Shown here piece after piece: positions 20,615 through 28,351 of a DNA stretch of 64,000 nt. The notes under the pieces were generated by a model, which did no database searches, was not told the DNA's origin, and worked only from the letters and a program-made list of their open reading frames with translations. The translations under genes were made by a program, and so were the position numbers. The DNA lies in NCBI RefSeq assembly GCF_900200035.1, contig NZ_FZTC01000053.1:96375-160374 (forward strand), read 5' to 3'. Every line of letters starts with the position of its first letter. Positions within the stretch are counted from its first letter, which is position 1. The stretch is from Klebsiella grimontii. Its GTDB lineage: Bacteria > Pseudomonadota > Gammaproteobacteria > Enterobacterales > Enterobacteriaceae.

Positions 20615-21994
20615 ATGAAATTAACCGTATTAGGCGGGGGCGGCGTTCGCTCTGCGTTTCTGGCAAAATCTCTGGCATATAATGCGCACCGCATTGGGTT
20701 AACGGAAGTGGTATTTCTCGACAGCTCCGCGGAGAACCTGGAGATATTCGGCGAGATTGCCCGCTATGTGTTTAATGCTATTCGCCCGGATATTCACTTC
20801 AGCGTGACCAGCGACCCGGTGCCGGCGCTGAAAAATAGCCACTATGTGATCACCACCCTGCGGGTCGGCGGCGATGAGAGCCGGATCCGCGACGAGCGTA
20901 TCGCCCTGGAGCACAATACGCTGGGCCAGGAGACCACCGGGGCGGGCGGATTCGCCATGGCGATGCGCTCCATTCCGGCGATTCTCAACTACTGCCGCCT
21001 GATTGAAGAACATGCCGCCGAAGACGCCATTCTGTTTAACTTCACCAACCCGTCGGGCCTGGTCACCGAGGCGATTATCAAATCCGGCTTTAAGCGTCGG
21101 GTGTACGGCATCTGCGACGCGCCGTCGGAGCTGATTCGCGAGCTGCCGGCAATCCTCGGCTGCGACGAGCGCGATCTCGGCGTCGAGTGCTACGGGCTGA
21201 ACCACTTCTCCTGGTTTACCCACTTCACCGTGCGCGGCGAGGATGTCACCGAGCGCCTGATCGCCAGCCCGGACCTGTATCGCAAGACGGCAATGCAGTA
21301 CTTTTCACCGGAGCTGGTTCAGCTGTGCGATAAGCAGCTGCTGAATGAATATCTTTATTACTACTACTATCGCGAAGTGGCTTTAAAAGCGATTCAGAAC
21401 GCGCCGGAAACCCGCGGCGAGCAGATTGCCCGCATCAATCACGATATGCGCGAAGAGCTGCGGACCGTGGATGTGAAAGCCAACCCGGAAGCGGCGTTTA
21501 CCCTCTGGATGAAGCACTATCTGCGCCGGGAAAATAGCTATATGCAGAACGAGTCGCAGCAGGAAAAATTCCATACCCGCGAGCCGTTGACCTTAAAGCA
21601 GTTTATCGAGGAGCCGGATACCGGCGGCTACGCGGGCGTGGCGCTGGATATTCTGGAGGCGGTCAACAGCACCGCCACCAAGCGTATCGTGGTGTCGATG
21701 TCGAACAACGGCACGCTGGACTTCCTGCGCCCGGATGATGTGATTGAGATCAGCTGCGACCTGAGTAAAGACGGCCTGAAGCCAGTGACACCGAAGCATG
21801 TGCCGACGGCGCAGAAAAATATGATCGCCAGCGTGAAAGAGTATGAGCGGCTGGCGGTGGCGGCGATTCTGCAGCGCGATAAATCGCTGGCGGTACGGGC
21901 GCTAATGGCGCATCCGCTGGTCGGCTCGTATTCGCTGGCGAAAACGTTGGTTGAAGCCTATCTCGACGATAAGCAGTTCGCCGACTGGCAATAA
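20615..21994 (+). CDS. Glycoside hydrolase family 4, 6-phospho-glycosidase
   Basis: 459 aa. GH4 enzymes use NAD+ and a divalent metal in a redox-elimination mechanism. The Rossmann loop LGGGGVRSAF is at 6-15, NFTNPSG at 142-148; metal ligands C167 (in CDAPSE) and H197 (in GLNHFSW) are present. Characterised phospho-alpha-glucosidases carry CDMP and phospho-beta-glucosidases CNVP at this place; CDAP leans to alpha but is not decisive. Cotranscribed with the EIICB gene, it must act on the imported 6-phosphate sugar. GGGAGTG precedes the ATG. Confidence 0.85.
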   Translation: MKLTVLGGGGVRSAFLAKSLAYNAHRIGLTEVVFLDSSAENLEIFGEIARYVFNAIRPDIHFSVTSDPVPALKNSHYVITTLRVGGDESRIRDERIALEHNTLGQETTGAGGFAMAMRSIPAILNYCRLIEEHAAEDAILFNFTNPSGLVTEAIIKSGFKRRVYGICDAPSELIRELPAILGCDERDLGVECYGLNHFSWFTHFTVRGEDVTERLIASPDLYRKTAMQYFSPELVQLCDKQLLNEYLYYYYYREVALKAIQNAPETRGEQIARINHDMREELRTVDVKANPEAAFTLWMKHYLRRENSYMQNESQQEKFHTREPLTLKQFIEEPDTGGYAGVALDILEAVNSTATKRIVVSMSNNGTLDFLRPDDVIEISCDLSKDGLKPVTPKHVPTAQKNMIASVKEYERLAVAAILQRDKSLAVRALMAHPLVGSYSLAKTLVEAYLDDKQFADWQ

Positions 21995-22010
21995 ACGTCC
22001 GGTAAAATCC

Positions 22011-22105
22011 CCCGGATGGCGGCTAACGCCTTATCCGGGCTACGGGTTCGCCGCCGACTGCGGGCCGGGTAGCCCGGACAGGCGCGTCAGGCGCCGCCTC
22101 CGGGA
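22011..22105. repeat. REP pair overlapping the 3' end of the RpiR gene
   Basis: Unit one is 22011-22043 (CCCGGATGGCGGC to CCGGGCTAC); unit two is 22069-22105 (GTAGCCCGGACAGGCGC to GCCTCCGGGA). The second unit runs into the regulator gene, supplying its last codons and its stop at 22087. Confidence 0.8.
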
Positions 22106-22818
22106 AGGCCCGCCTGCATAAACCACATCTTCAGCAGCCGCTCAAAGCCGAGTATGCAGTAGCCGAAAAACGGATTGCTCCAGTAAATATCGTCATCAAA
22201 CTTTTGCGGGTCATGAATGATAAACGCCGTATCCGCCGCCTGCGCCAGCGGGCTTTGATAATCGCCGGTAAAGCAGACCAGGTTAATCTCCTTGCCTTCC
22301 AGCGCTTTCACCCAGTTCAGCGCCGAACTGCTGCGTCCGGATTTGGAAATAATCCAGATCGAATCAAATTTGGCGGCGTTCTTCTGCTCGAGAATTTCGT
22401 AATCCGGCCACAGCGCCAGGCTGGCATTCACCCCGGTCACCAAAAATTTATTGTAGATATACTGGGCGATCAGCTGCGAAAAGCCGCTACCGTGAATCAA
22501 AATGCGGTGATGTTGCAGGCTTTCCAGCAGCGGAGCTATCCGCTCCGCCGGCTGAATGCTCATATAATCGATGTCGTTGGTCACATCGAGTTTGGGCATG
22601 GTGATATTGAATTTAATAAAATAGACCAACTCCAGCCAGCCGCTGAATTTCAGCTTCTTCGCCAGGCGCACCAGCGAAGAGGGATTGCTATAACAGTGCT
22701 CCGCCACGGCGCGGATCCCCTCGCGAACGCATTGCTCAGGATCGTTCTGAATAAAACGCAGCACGGTCATTTCCGTTTTGCTTAGCTTCACGTCACGAAA
22801 GATGTTTTCTAAATCCAT
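22087..22818 (-). CDS. MurR/RpiR-family transcriptional regulator
   Basis: 243 aa. Residues about 1-75 form the N-terminal helix-turn-helix (LSKTEMTVLRFIQNDPEQ then YSNPSSLVRLAKKLKFSG); residues about 95-230 form a SIS phosphosugar-binding domain with ILIHGSGFSQLIAQY and WIISKSGRSSSALNWV. It likely controls the convergent EIICB-GH4 operon in response to the phosphorylated glycoside. The terminal residues LPGGGA are encoded inside a REP unit, so the original C-terminus may have been altered by REP insertion. AGAGGAGCC precedes the ATG. Confidence 0.88.
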   Translation of the reverse strand: MDLENIFRDVKLSKTEMTVLRFIQNDPEQCVREGIRAVAEHCYSNPSSLVRLAKKLKFSGWLELVYFIKFNITMPKLDVTNDIDYMSIQPAERIAPLLESLQHHRILIHGSGFSQLIAQYIYNKFLVTGVNASLALWPDYEILEQKNAAKFDSIWIISKSGRSSSALNWVKALEGKEINLVCFTGDYQSPLAQAADTAFIIHDPQKFDDDIYWSNPFFGYCILGFERLLKMWFMQAGLPGGGA

Positions 22819-22925
22819 ACCGGGCTCCTCTCAGCGCTAAACTACGCTATCACCCGGCGGCGCTGGCGTCTGTGTCATCAATCACCAGAATGAAATGAAC
22901 GTTACTTTTTTAGACAAAATGGAAT

Positions 22926-22950
22926 AAAAAAACCCTCCGCTAAAGAGGGT
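22926..22950 (-). terminator. Terminator of the aldolase/isomerase operon
   Basis: On the minus strand ACCCTC and GAGGGT pair around TTTAGCG, followed by seven T residues. It lies 28 bp after the isomerase stop: a classical rho-independent terminator. Confidence 0.85.
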
Positions 22951-22977
22951 GGTGGATTCGGCAATGTCTATCTTTTT

Positions 22978-23652
22978 TCAGCACCCATACTCACTGCACA
23001 ATAACCATTTTTTTGGTTCATCTTCCTGAATCATCGGGAAGCGGCCGCTCTCTTCCAGAAAACGGTTATCGCGCTTATCATCGTTCACCATCGAAATTTC
23101 CCAGCCCATCACCAGCGCGTTTTCAGCCCAAAAACGGTGGTACAGCGTGGGCGGCAAGCAAACACCCTGTCCGGGGTTAAGAACCAGGGTTTCTGCCGGT
23201 TTCAGCGTGCGCTGGCGGCCATCAACCGCGACGCTCACGCTGCGCTGCATATCCAGCCGTTCATCTTCTGTTGCCCATGCCAGCTGCAGACAGAGCCGGC
23301 CACCGCCGCGGTTCAGAATGTCTTCCATTTTGTGATAATGAAAATGCCAGGGGGTTTGCTGATCCTGCTGAATCTGCAACATCTTCTCGGCGTAGGGTTT
23401 GGGATAGCGCGAATCGCCCGGCGCGCCATTGCGCAGGGTCAACAGCGTCAGTCCGGTTTCCTGAAAACGGCCGCTGCCAAAATCGGTAATATCCCAGCCA
23501 AGCTGTAGATCCCGAACTTCTCGCCACTCTTCAGTCCGCTTTTTCGCCCAGATATCGGCGGTAAAGCTGGCAAACTCGGGTAAGCAAATGCGAAAGGACT
23601 CGGCGATAGCGTGCGCTTTATCAATCGCGTAGTTAATCTGTGAACGTTTCAT
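22978..23652 (-). CDS. D-lyxose ketol-isomerase family protein
   Basis: 224 aa cupin-fold isomerase. Metal ligands H103, H105, E110 (WHFHYHKMEDI) and H172 (LYHRFW) match the D-lyxose isomerase family (EC 5.3.1.15), whose members convert D-lyxose to D-xylulose and often D-mannose to D-fructose. It is the last gene of the PTS/aldolase operon and overlaps the kinase gene by 20 nt, with CGGAGTC seven bases before its ATG. Its natural substrate in this pathway is unknown. Confidence 0.85.
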   Translation of the reverse strand: MKRSQINYAIDKAHAIAESFRICLPEFASFTADIWAKKRTEEWREVRDLQLGWDITDFGSGRFQETGLTLLTLRNGAPGDSRYPKPYAEKMLQIQQDQQTPWHFHYHKMEDILNRGGGRLCLQLAWATEDERLDMQRSVSVAVDGRQRTLKPAETLVLNPGQGVCLPPTLYHRFWAENALVMGWEISMVNDDKRDNRFLEESGRFPMIQEDEPKKWLLCSEYGC

Positions 23653-24565
23653 TTTCGACTCCGCTTCGGACGGCTAGCCAGGCTGCGCCGCGCATGCCGC
23701 TACTGTCGCCATGTCGGGCAGGCACGATGGGGGTAATGAAATGGTCGGTAAACACCAGCGGGGCGACATCCGCCTCCAGGTCGTTCACCAGCAGCGCCAC
23801 GTTAGACAGACCGCCGCCGAGAACAATCACGCCGGGATCGATAAGATTCACCACCGTCGCCAGCGTCCGCGCCAGCTGCTGGCGAAAGCGCAGCACCTGC
23901 TCGCAGGCGGCATGCTCGCCCTCCAGCGCCCGGGCGATAATAGCCTGACTGCTGAGCGCCTCTTGGGTCAGCAGACGATAGCGCGCGCTCAGCCCGGTGC
24001 CGGAAATAAAGGACTCGACGCAGTTATATTTTCCGCAATAGCAGCGCGCGGGCGGCCCATCGTTGACCTCCTGATATCCCGGCAGCGTGATATGCCCGCA
24101 CTCCGCCGCAATCCCTGACGCGCCGGGGAAAATCTGGCGATTAAGCGCAATACCGCCCCCGCATCCGGTCCCCAGCGTCATGCCAAATACCAGTGAATAA
24201 TCGGCGCCTGCGCCATCGCAGGCCTCTGATAAAGCGAAACAGTTGCCATCGTTCGCCAGCACAACCGGCTGGCCCAGGCGCTGCTCAAGCTCATCCTGTA
24301 AGCGGCAGCCGTTGATGACCTGAATATTGGCATTGCGGATCTTGCCGCTCTGCGGGGAGATACTCCCCGGCAGGGCGATACCGATAGCCAAAGGCTGAGC
24401 CAGCTCATCACCAATCGCGGTGATTAACTCCACCAGCGTTGCAATAAACTGCTGCCGGGTCTGTTTTCGCGTTTCAACGCGAAAACGCCTCCATTCATGG
24501 CCCTGTTCATCCATCACTACGGCGGCGATTTTGCTCCCGCCGATATCCAGCCCCAAATACTTCAT
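23633..24565 (-). CDS. ROK-family sugar kinase
   Basis: 310 aa from ATG 24565, chosen because AAGGAGG lies five bases upstream; longer readings lack a signal and family homology. N-terminal phosphate loop GLDIGGSKIA (5-14), catalytic D106 in LANDGN, and the zinc motif H158, C175, C177, C182 (GHIT then CYCGKYNC) are complete. ROK relatives phosphorylate free hexoses such as fructose, mannose, allose or N-acetylglucosamine. Being between an aldolase and an isomerase gene it probably phosphorylates the pathway ketose, but which one is open. Confidence 0.85.
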   Translation of the reverse strand: MKYLGLDIGGSKIAAVVMDEQGHEWRRFRVETRKQTRQQFIATLVELITAIGDELAQPLAIGIALPGSISPQSGKIRNANIQVINGCRLQDELEQRLGQPVVLANDGNCFALSEACDGAGADYSLVFGMTLGTGCGGGIALNRQIFPGASGIAAECGHITLPGYQEVNDGPPARCYCGKYNCVESFISGTGLSARYRLLTQEALSSQAIIARALEGEHAACEQVLRFRQQLARTLATVVNLIDPGVIVLGGGLSNVALLVNDLEADVAPLVFTDHFITPIVPARHGDSSGMRGAAWLAVRSGVENETFTD

Positions 24566-24615
24566 ACCGGCCTCCTTATTCATAGCGAGGCAGGTTTCCC
24601 CGCCCCGCCGCGGGA

Positions 24616-25476
24616 TTAGTACAGGCTGGCCTTGCCGGTTGAGCCAAACAGCTTCATTTTGTGGTGAATCACCTCGCGCGCGGCGTTTATCGGCTCCGGG
24701 TAAATCACATTCGGATCCCACCAGGTCTCTTTTGCCAGAATTTCGCGCGCTTTCTGGAAATAGGCATACTTCATATCGCTGGAAATATTGATTTTGCCGA
24801 CGCCAAGCGTAACGGATTCCGCAATTTCCGCATCCGGATTAGCCGAGCCGCCGTGCAGCACCAGCGGAATCGACAGACGTCCGGCGATATCGCGCAGAAT
24901 GTGCATCTGCAGCTTCGGCTGCATCCCCTTCGGATAGATACCGTGCGCGGTGCCAATCGCCACCGCCAGCGTATCCACGCCGGTGCGGGCGACGAAATCT
25001 TCCGCCTGCGCCGGGTCGGTATAGGTCACTTCTGACACGCCGCCTTCCACGGAAGTCCCGGTCTGGCCGATGGTCCCCAGTTCACCTTCCACCGACACGC
25101 CTACCGCGTGCGCCAGCCGCACCACCTCGCGGGTCAGGGCCACGTTTTCTTCATAGGGCAGCAACGAGCCATCGATCATCACCGAGGTGAAGCCGCACTG
25201 GATAGCACGTAAAACATGTTCCACCGATGCGCCATGATCCAGATGCAGGGTGAAAGGCACGCGGCTGCGCTGGGTGATATCCCGCACGTAGCTAAAAAAC
25301 GCGTCGCCAACAAAATCGTGCTCGCTGGGGTGAATGGAAATAATCGCCGGCGTATTTGTCGCTTCCGCCTCTTCCACCACAGCGCGAATAAAACAGCTAT
25401 CCGCCACGTTAAATGCGCCGATAGCAAAACCGTGTTCACGGGTGGGTTTAAGTAATTCGTGCATTGAAACTAACAT
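24616..25476 (-). CDS. Class II ketose-bisphosphate aldolase (second copy type)
   Basis: 286 aa. Zinc-site residues H81, H178 and H208 and catalytic D80 (HLDHGAS) and the EGELG segment (130-134) are present, and GGVSEVTYTDPAQA is typical of GatY/KbaY-type enzymes. These cleave ketose-1,6-bisphosphates to dihydroxyacetone phosphate and an aldehyde. It shares active-site motifs but clearly not close sequence with the adjacent aldolase, so the two arose by old divergence, not recent duplication. Confidence 0.88.
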   Translation of the reverse strand: MLVSMHELLKPTREHGFAIGAFNVADSCFIRAVVEEAEATNTPAIISIHPSEHDFVGDAFFSYVRDITQRSRVPFTLHLDHGASVEHVLRAIQCGFTSVMIDGSLLPYEENVALTREVVRLAHAVGVSVEGELGTIGQTGTSVEGGVSEVTYTDPAQAEDFVARTGVDTLAVAIGTAHGIYPKGMQPKLQMHILRDIAGRLSIPLVLHGGSANPDAEIAESVTLGVGKINISSDMKYAYFQKAREILAKETWWDPNVIYPEPINAAREVIHHKMKLFGSTGKASLY

Positions 25477-25556
25477 CGTTATTCTCCAGTTTCAGGGTGT
25501 AGTAAGCCTTGCCAGGGCATACGGGCGCCGGCATGGAAGGCATTACTGAAAGTTAA

Positions 25557-26408
25557 TCAGGCTTTGTTGATAGAGCCGGATGCGCGTAAATAGGGGACGA
25601 TGGCGTCAGCGCTGGCCTGCTCCATCACCGATAGCGCATCGGCCAGCTCAATGGTGCTGTCGTGGCACAGGGTGTGCAGCAGCGCCGCTTTCCCCGCTTC
25701 AAATACCGCCGCCCCAACGTTGATTTTTGCGACCCCGAATTCCGGGCAACGTTGCAGCTGCTCGAACGGCGTACCGCTCCCGCCGTGCAGCGCCAGCGGC
25801 ACGGATGACGCGCGCTGTATCTGCGCCAGGCGGTCGAAATCGAGCATCGGTGTTACGCCGGGGGCGTACATACCGTGGGCGGTTCCCACGGAGACCGCCA
25901 GCAGGTCAATCCCGGTCTGTTCGATAAAGGGAGAGACGTCCTGCGGCTGGGTCATTAAATCGGCATTGCTGGCCTGGTCGTAGCGCGGCGCATCCGCCAG
26001 GTGCCCCAGTTCGCCCTCCACGCACAGCCCAACGCTGGCGGCCAGTTCAGCGACCGCTCGGGTCTGGCGGATGTTCTCCGCCAGCGCGAACGCCGAAGCA
26101 TCGATCATTAACCCGCTAAATCCGGCGCGGAAAGCCTGACGTATTTTTATTGGGTCTTTGCCGTGATCGAGACTTAACGTCACGGGTACGCTCGCTTCTT
26201 CCGCCAGTACCCTGACTACCGCCGCCGCCGTCGTCGCCGGAAAGTGCGACAGGTGACCCTGATACAGGTTGAGAATAATCGGCGCGCGATGTTTTTCCGC
26301 CACGCGCACCGCCGCGCGTGCGCTTTCCAGGTTCATGCAGTTAATCGCCAGCAGGGCATACCGTTCACGCCAGGCTTTGATCACCATACTTTTCATATCG
26401 GCAAACAT
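25557..26408 (-). CDS. Class II ketose-bisphosphate aldolase (divergent)
   Basis: 283 aa. Active-site D81 and H82 (SLDHGKD), E133 (EGELGH), H178 (GTAHGMY) and H208 (LHGGSGTP) and the phosphate loop VAKINVGA are intact. The N-terminus (YALLAINCMNLESARAAV) and the loop after EGELGH (LADAPRYDQASNAD) differ from GatY and FbaA, suggesting another ketose stereochemistry. It is located 11 bp after the EIIC gene in the same operon. Confidence 0.85.
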   Translation of the reverse strand: MFADMKSMVIKAWRERYALLAINCMNLESARAAVRVAEKHRAPIILNLYQGHLSHFPATTAAAVVRVLAEEASVPVTLSLDHGKDPIKIRQAFRAGFSGLMIDASAFALAENIRQTRAVAELAASVGLCVEGELGHLADAPRYDQASNADLMTQPQDVSPFIEQTGIDLLAVSVGTAHGMYAPGVTPMLDFDRLAQIQRASSVPLALHGGSGTPFEQLQRCPEFGVAKINVGAAVFEAGKAALLHTLCHDSTIELADALSVMEQASADAIVPYLRASGSINKA

Positions 26409-26419
26409 AGGGCCTCCGT

Positions 26420-27511
26420 TTATTCGAGGGTAAAGGTGATTTCGTCGTCTTTGACCTTTTGGTCGTTCAGCTCATCAAACTCTTCATCGCGCTCGGTTAC
26501 CGGCTTTTTCCACAGCGAGAGCATCACGCCGCAAATCACGGTGCCAATCGCCAGAGAGAGGCAGAACAGCAGGGGATGCGTAAAGAGCGGCACCACGAAC
26601 ATCCCACCGTGCGGCACCGGACTCTCGACGCCCCAGGTCATGATCAGGCCACCGGCCACCGCTGACGCCACCACGCAGGATCCCACGACGCGCAGCAGAT
26701 CCCGGGCGGCGATGGGGATCACCCCTTCGGTGATCATGCAGATCCCCATCGGGAACGCGGCCTTCAGGGCTTCGCGTTCGGCACGGGTATATTTATGGCG
26801 GGTCAGCAGGAACGAGAGGGTGATACCGAACGGCGGGATTATCGAACCCACAAACTTCACCGCTTCCGGGCCGTAAACGCCGCTGACCAGCAGACCATCG
26901 GCAAACAGCGACATGGTTTTATTCACCGGACCGCCGAAGTCGAAGGTCGCCATGGCGCCAAGGATGGCGCCCAGCAGGAAACGCGAGCCGCCCTGCATCG
27001 ACTCCAGCAGGTGGATCAGCGCGTCCTGCAGCCAGGCAATGGGCTTGCCGATCAGAGTCATCATCAGCAAACCGCTAATAATGGTGCTTAATACCGGCAG
27101 CACCATAATCGGCATCAGCCCCTGCATCGACTTCGGCAGCCGAATATAGTGCTTCAGCGCCAGTACCGTGTAGCCCACGAGGAAGCCGCCCAGCATGCCG
27201 CCAATAAAACCGGTATGAATTTGCCCGCAGACAAAACCCACGATCAAACCCGGAGCAAATCCAGGACGATCGGCAATGGAGTAAGCGATAGCGGCGCAGA
27301 TCAAGGGTACAATCAGCCCCATTCCCCAGCCGCCGATTTGGTTTAACATCCACGGAATGGTGCCGGTTTTCTCGCCGACGTTCGTCCCGCCAAGGACTTG
27401 TCCCAGCGCGATACAGATCCCGGCGGCGACGATCAGCGGTATCATCCATGAAATACCGGTTAATAAATGCTTCTTAATTTCCTGTGAGACGGGAGTTTTA
27501 TTCTCACTCAT
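26420..27511 (-). CDS. PTS EIIC, fructose family
   Basis: 363 aa membrane component with nine or ten spans. Family marks: FGGPVNKTMSLFADGL (about 197-212) and CMITEGVIPIAARDLLR, the second being the typical EIIC-Fru loop, plus VPHGGMFVVPLF. It transports an unidentified sugar and hands it to EIIB for phosphorylation. The cytosolic tail is acidic. It lies 23 bp after the EIIB gene. Confidence 0.88.
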   Translation of the reverse strand: MSENKTPVSQEIKKHLLTGISWMIPLIVAAGICIALGQVLGGTNVGEKTGTIPWMLNQIGGWGMGLIVPLICAAIAYSIADRPGFAPGLIVGFVCGQIHTGFIGGMLGGFLVGYTVLALKHYIRLPKSMQGLMPIMVLPVLSTIISGLLMMTLIGKPIAWLQDALIHLLESMQGGSRFLLGAILGAMATFDFGGPVNKTMSLFADGLLVSGVYGPEAVKFVGSIIPPFGITLSFLLTRHKYTRAEREALKAAFPMGICMITEGVIPIAARDLLRVVGSCVVASAVAGGLIMTWGVESPVPHGGMFVVPLFTHPLLFCLSLAIGTVICGVMLSLWKKPVTERDEEFDELNDQKVKDDEITFTLE

Positions 27512-27534
27512 GGTAGATCCCTCCAGATTAAGGA

Positions 27535-27849
27535 TCAGGCATTCGCTAAGGATTTTTCGACCTTTTCGATAAACTGAATCGGCGACTTAATCACGACTTC
27601 CGTTTTTACTCTGACAATCCGTTTATTTTTAAAACGCTCTTCGCCTTTGATTTTCACATCAATGGCAAGAATAACGACATCCGCAGCGTCAATATCTTCC
27701 GCCGCCAGTTCATTTTCAGTACCAATGGTTCCCTGGGTTTCGACTTTGACATTGTGGCCCAGCGCTTTCGCGCCTTTAATCAGTTTCTCACGTGCAATAT
27801 AAGTATGAGCAATACCTGCGGTACAGGCAGCAACACAGACAATATTCAT
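27535..27849 (-). CDS. PTS EIIB, fructose family
   Basis: 104 aa stand-alone domain. The active-site cysteine is C9 in VCVAACTAGIAHTYIA; CTAGIAHT replaces the usual CPTGIAHT, so the cysteine is kept but the following proline is T. EIIB takes phosphate from EIIA and passes it to sugar bound in EIIC. TCCGAGATG context and an 11-bp+ gap follow EIIA. Confidence 0.88.
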   Translation of the reverse strand: MNIVCVAACTAGIAHTYIAREKLIKGAKALGHNVKVETQGTIGTENELAAEDIDAADVVILAIDVKIKGEERFKNKRIVRVKTEVVIKSPIQFIEKVEKSLANA

Positions 27850-27870
27850 CTCGGACTCCGCTAGTTATTG

Positions 27871-28341
27871 TTAGTAAATATCCGACTCGGCATATTGGTT
27901 AAACAGATCAATAATCCTCTGCGGACTGGTTTCTTTGAGCAGTTGTTCAATAATGTCATCATCCGCCAGCGCGCCAGCGACCTGAGACAATAAGCGAATA
28001 TGGGTGGTATTTTGATCTTCCAGACGAACGGCAAATAAAATAATGCAGCGTACCTGGCTGCCGTCCAGCGTTTCCCAAGCGATATCCTGCCGGGTGCGGC
28101 CAATGGCAAGGGTGGTATTAACAACGGCGGACGACTTTCCATGCGGGATCGCAATATGATTTTCAAACCCCGTTGAGCCTTCCGACTCACGCTGCCAGAC
28201 ATCCTGAATAAAGGTTTCGCGACAGCTTATCGCCCCGTCTTTTTGTAATAAGTCGGTTAACTCCTCGATGGCTTCCGCTTTATTCGTAGCGTGCATATCT
28301 AACAAAACGCGTTTGGTGTTTAAAATCCTGGTTATGTCCAT
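27871..28341 (-). CDS. PTS EIIA, fructose/mannitol family
   Basis: 156 aa from ATG 28341, preferred over an upstream ATG because GAGGT lies eight bases before it and the regulator stop lies just upstream. Phosphoryl-accepting H67 is in NHIAIPHGKS. It receives phosphate from HPr. It is a separate protein directly after the PRD regulator, which itself lacks an EIIA module, so this EIIA may also signal to the regulator. Confidence 0.88.
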   Translation of the reverse strand: MDITRILNTKRVLLDMHATNKAEAIEELTDLLQKDGAISCRETFIQDVWQRESEGSTGFENHIAIPHGKSSAVVNTTLAIGRTRQDIAWETLDGSQVRCIILFAVRLEDQNTTHIRLLSQVAGALADDDIIEQLLKETSPQRIIDLFNQYAESDIY

Positions 28342-28351
28342 ATTCTTTACC

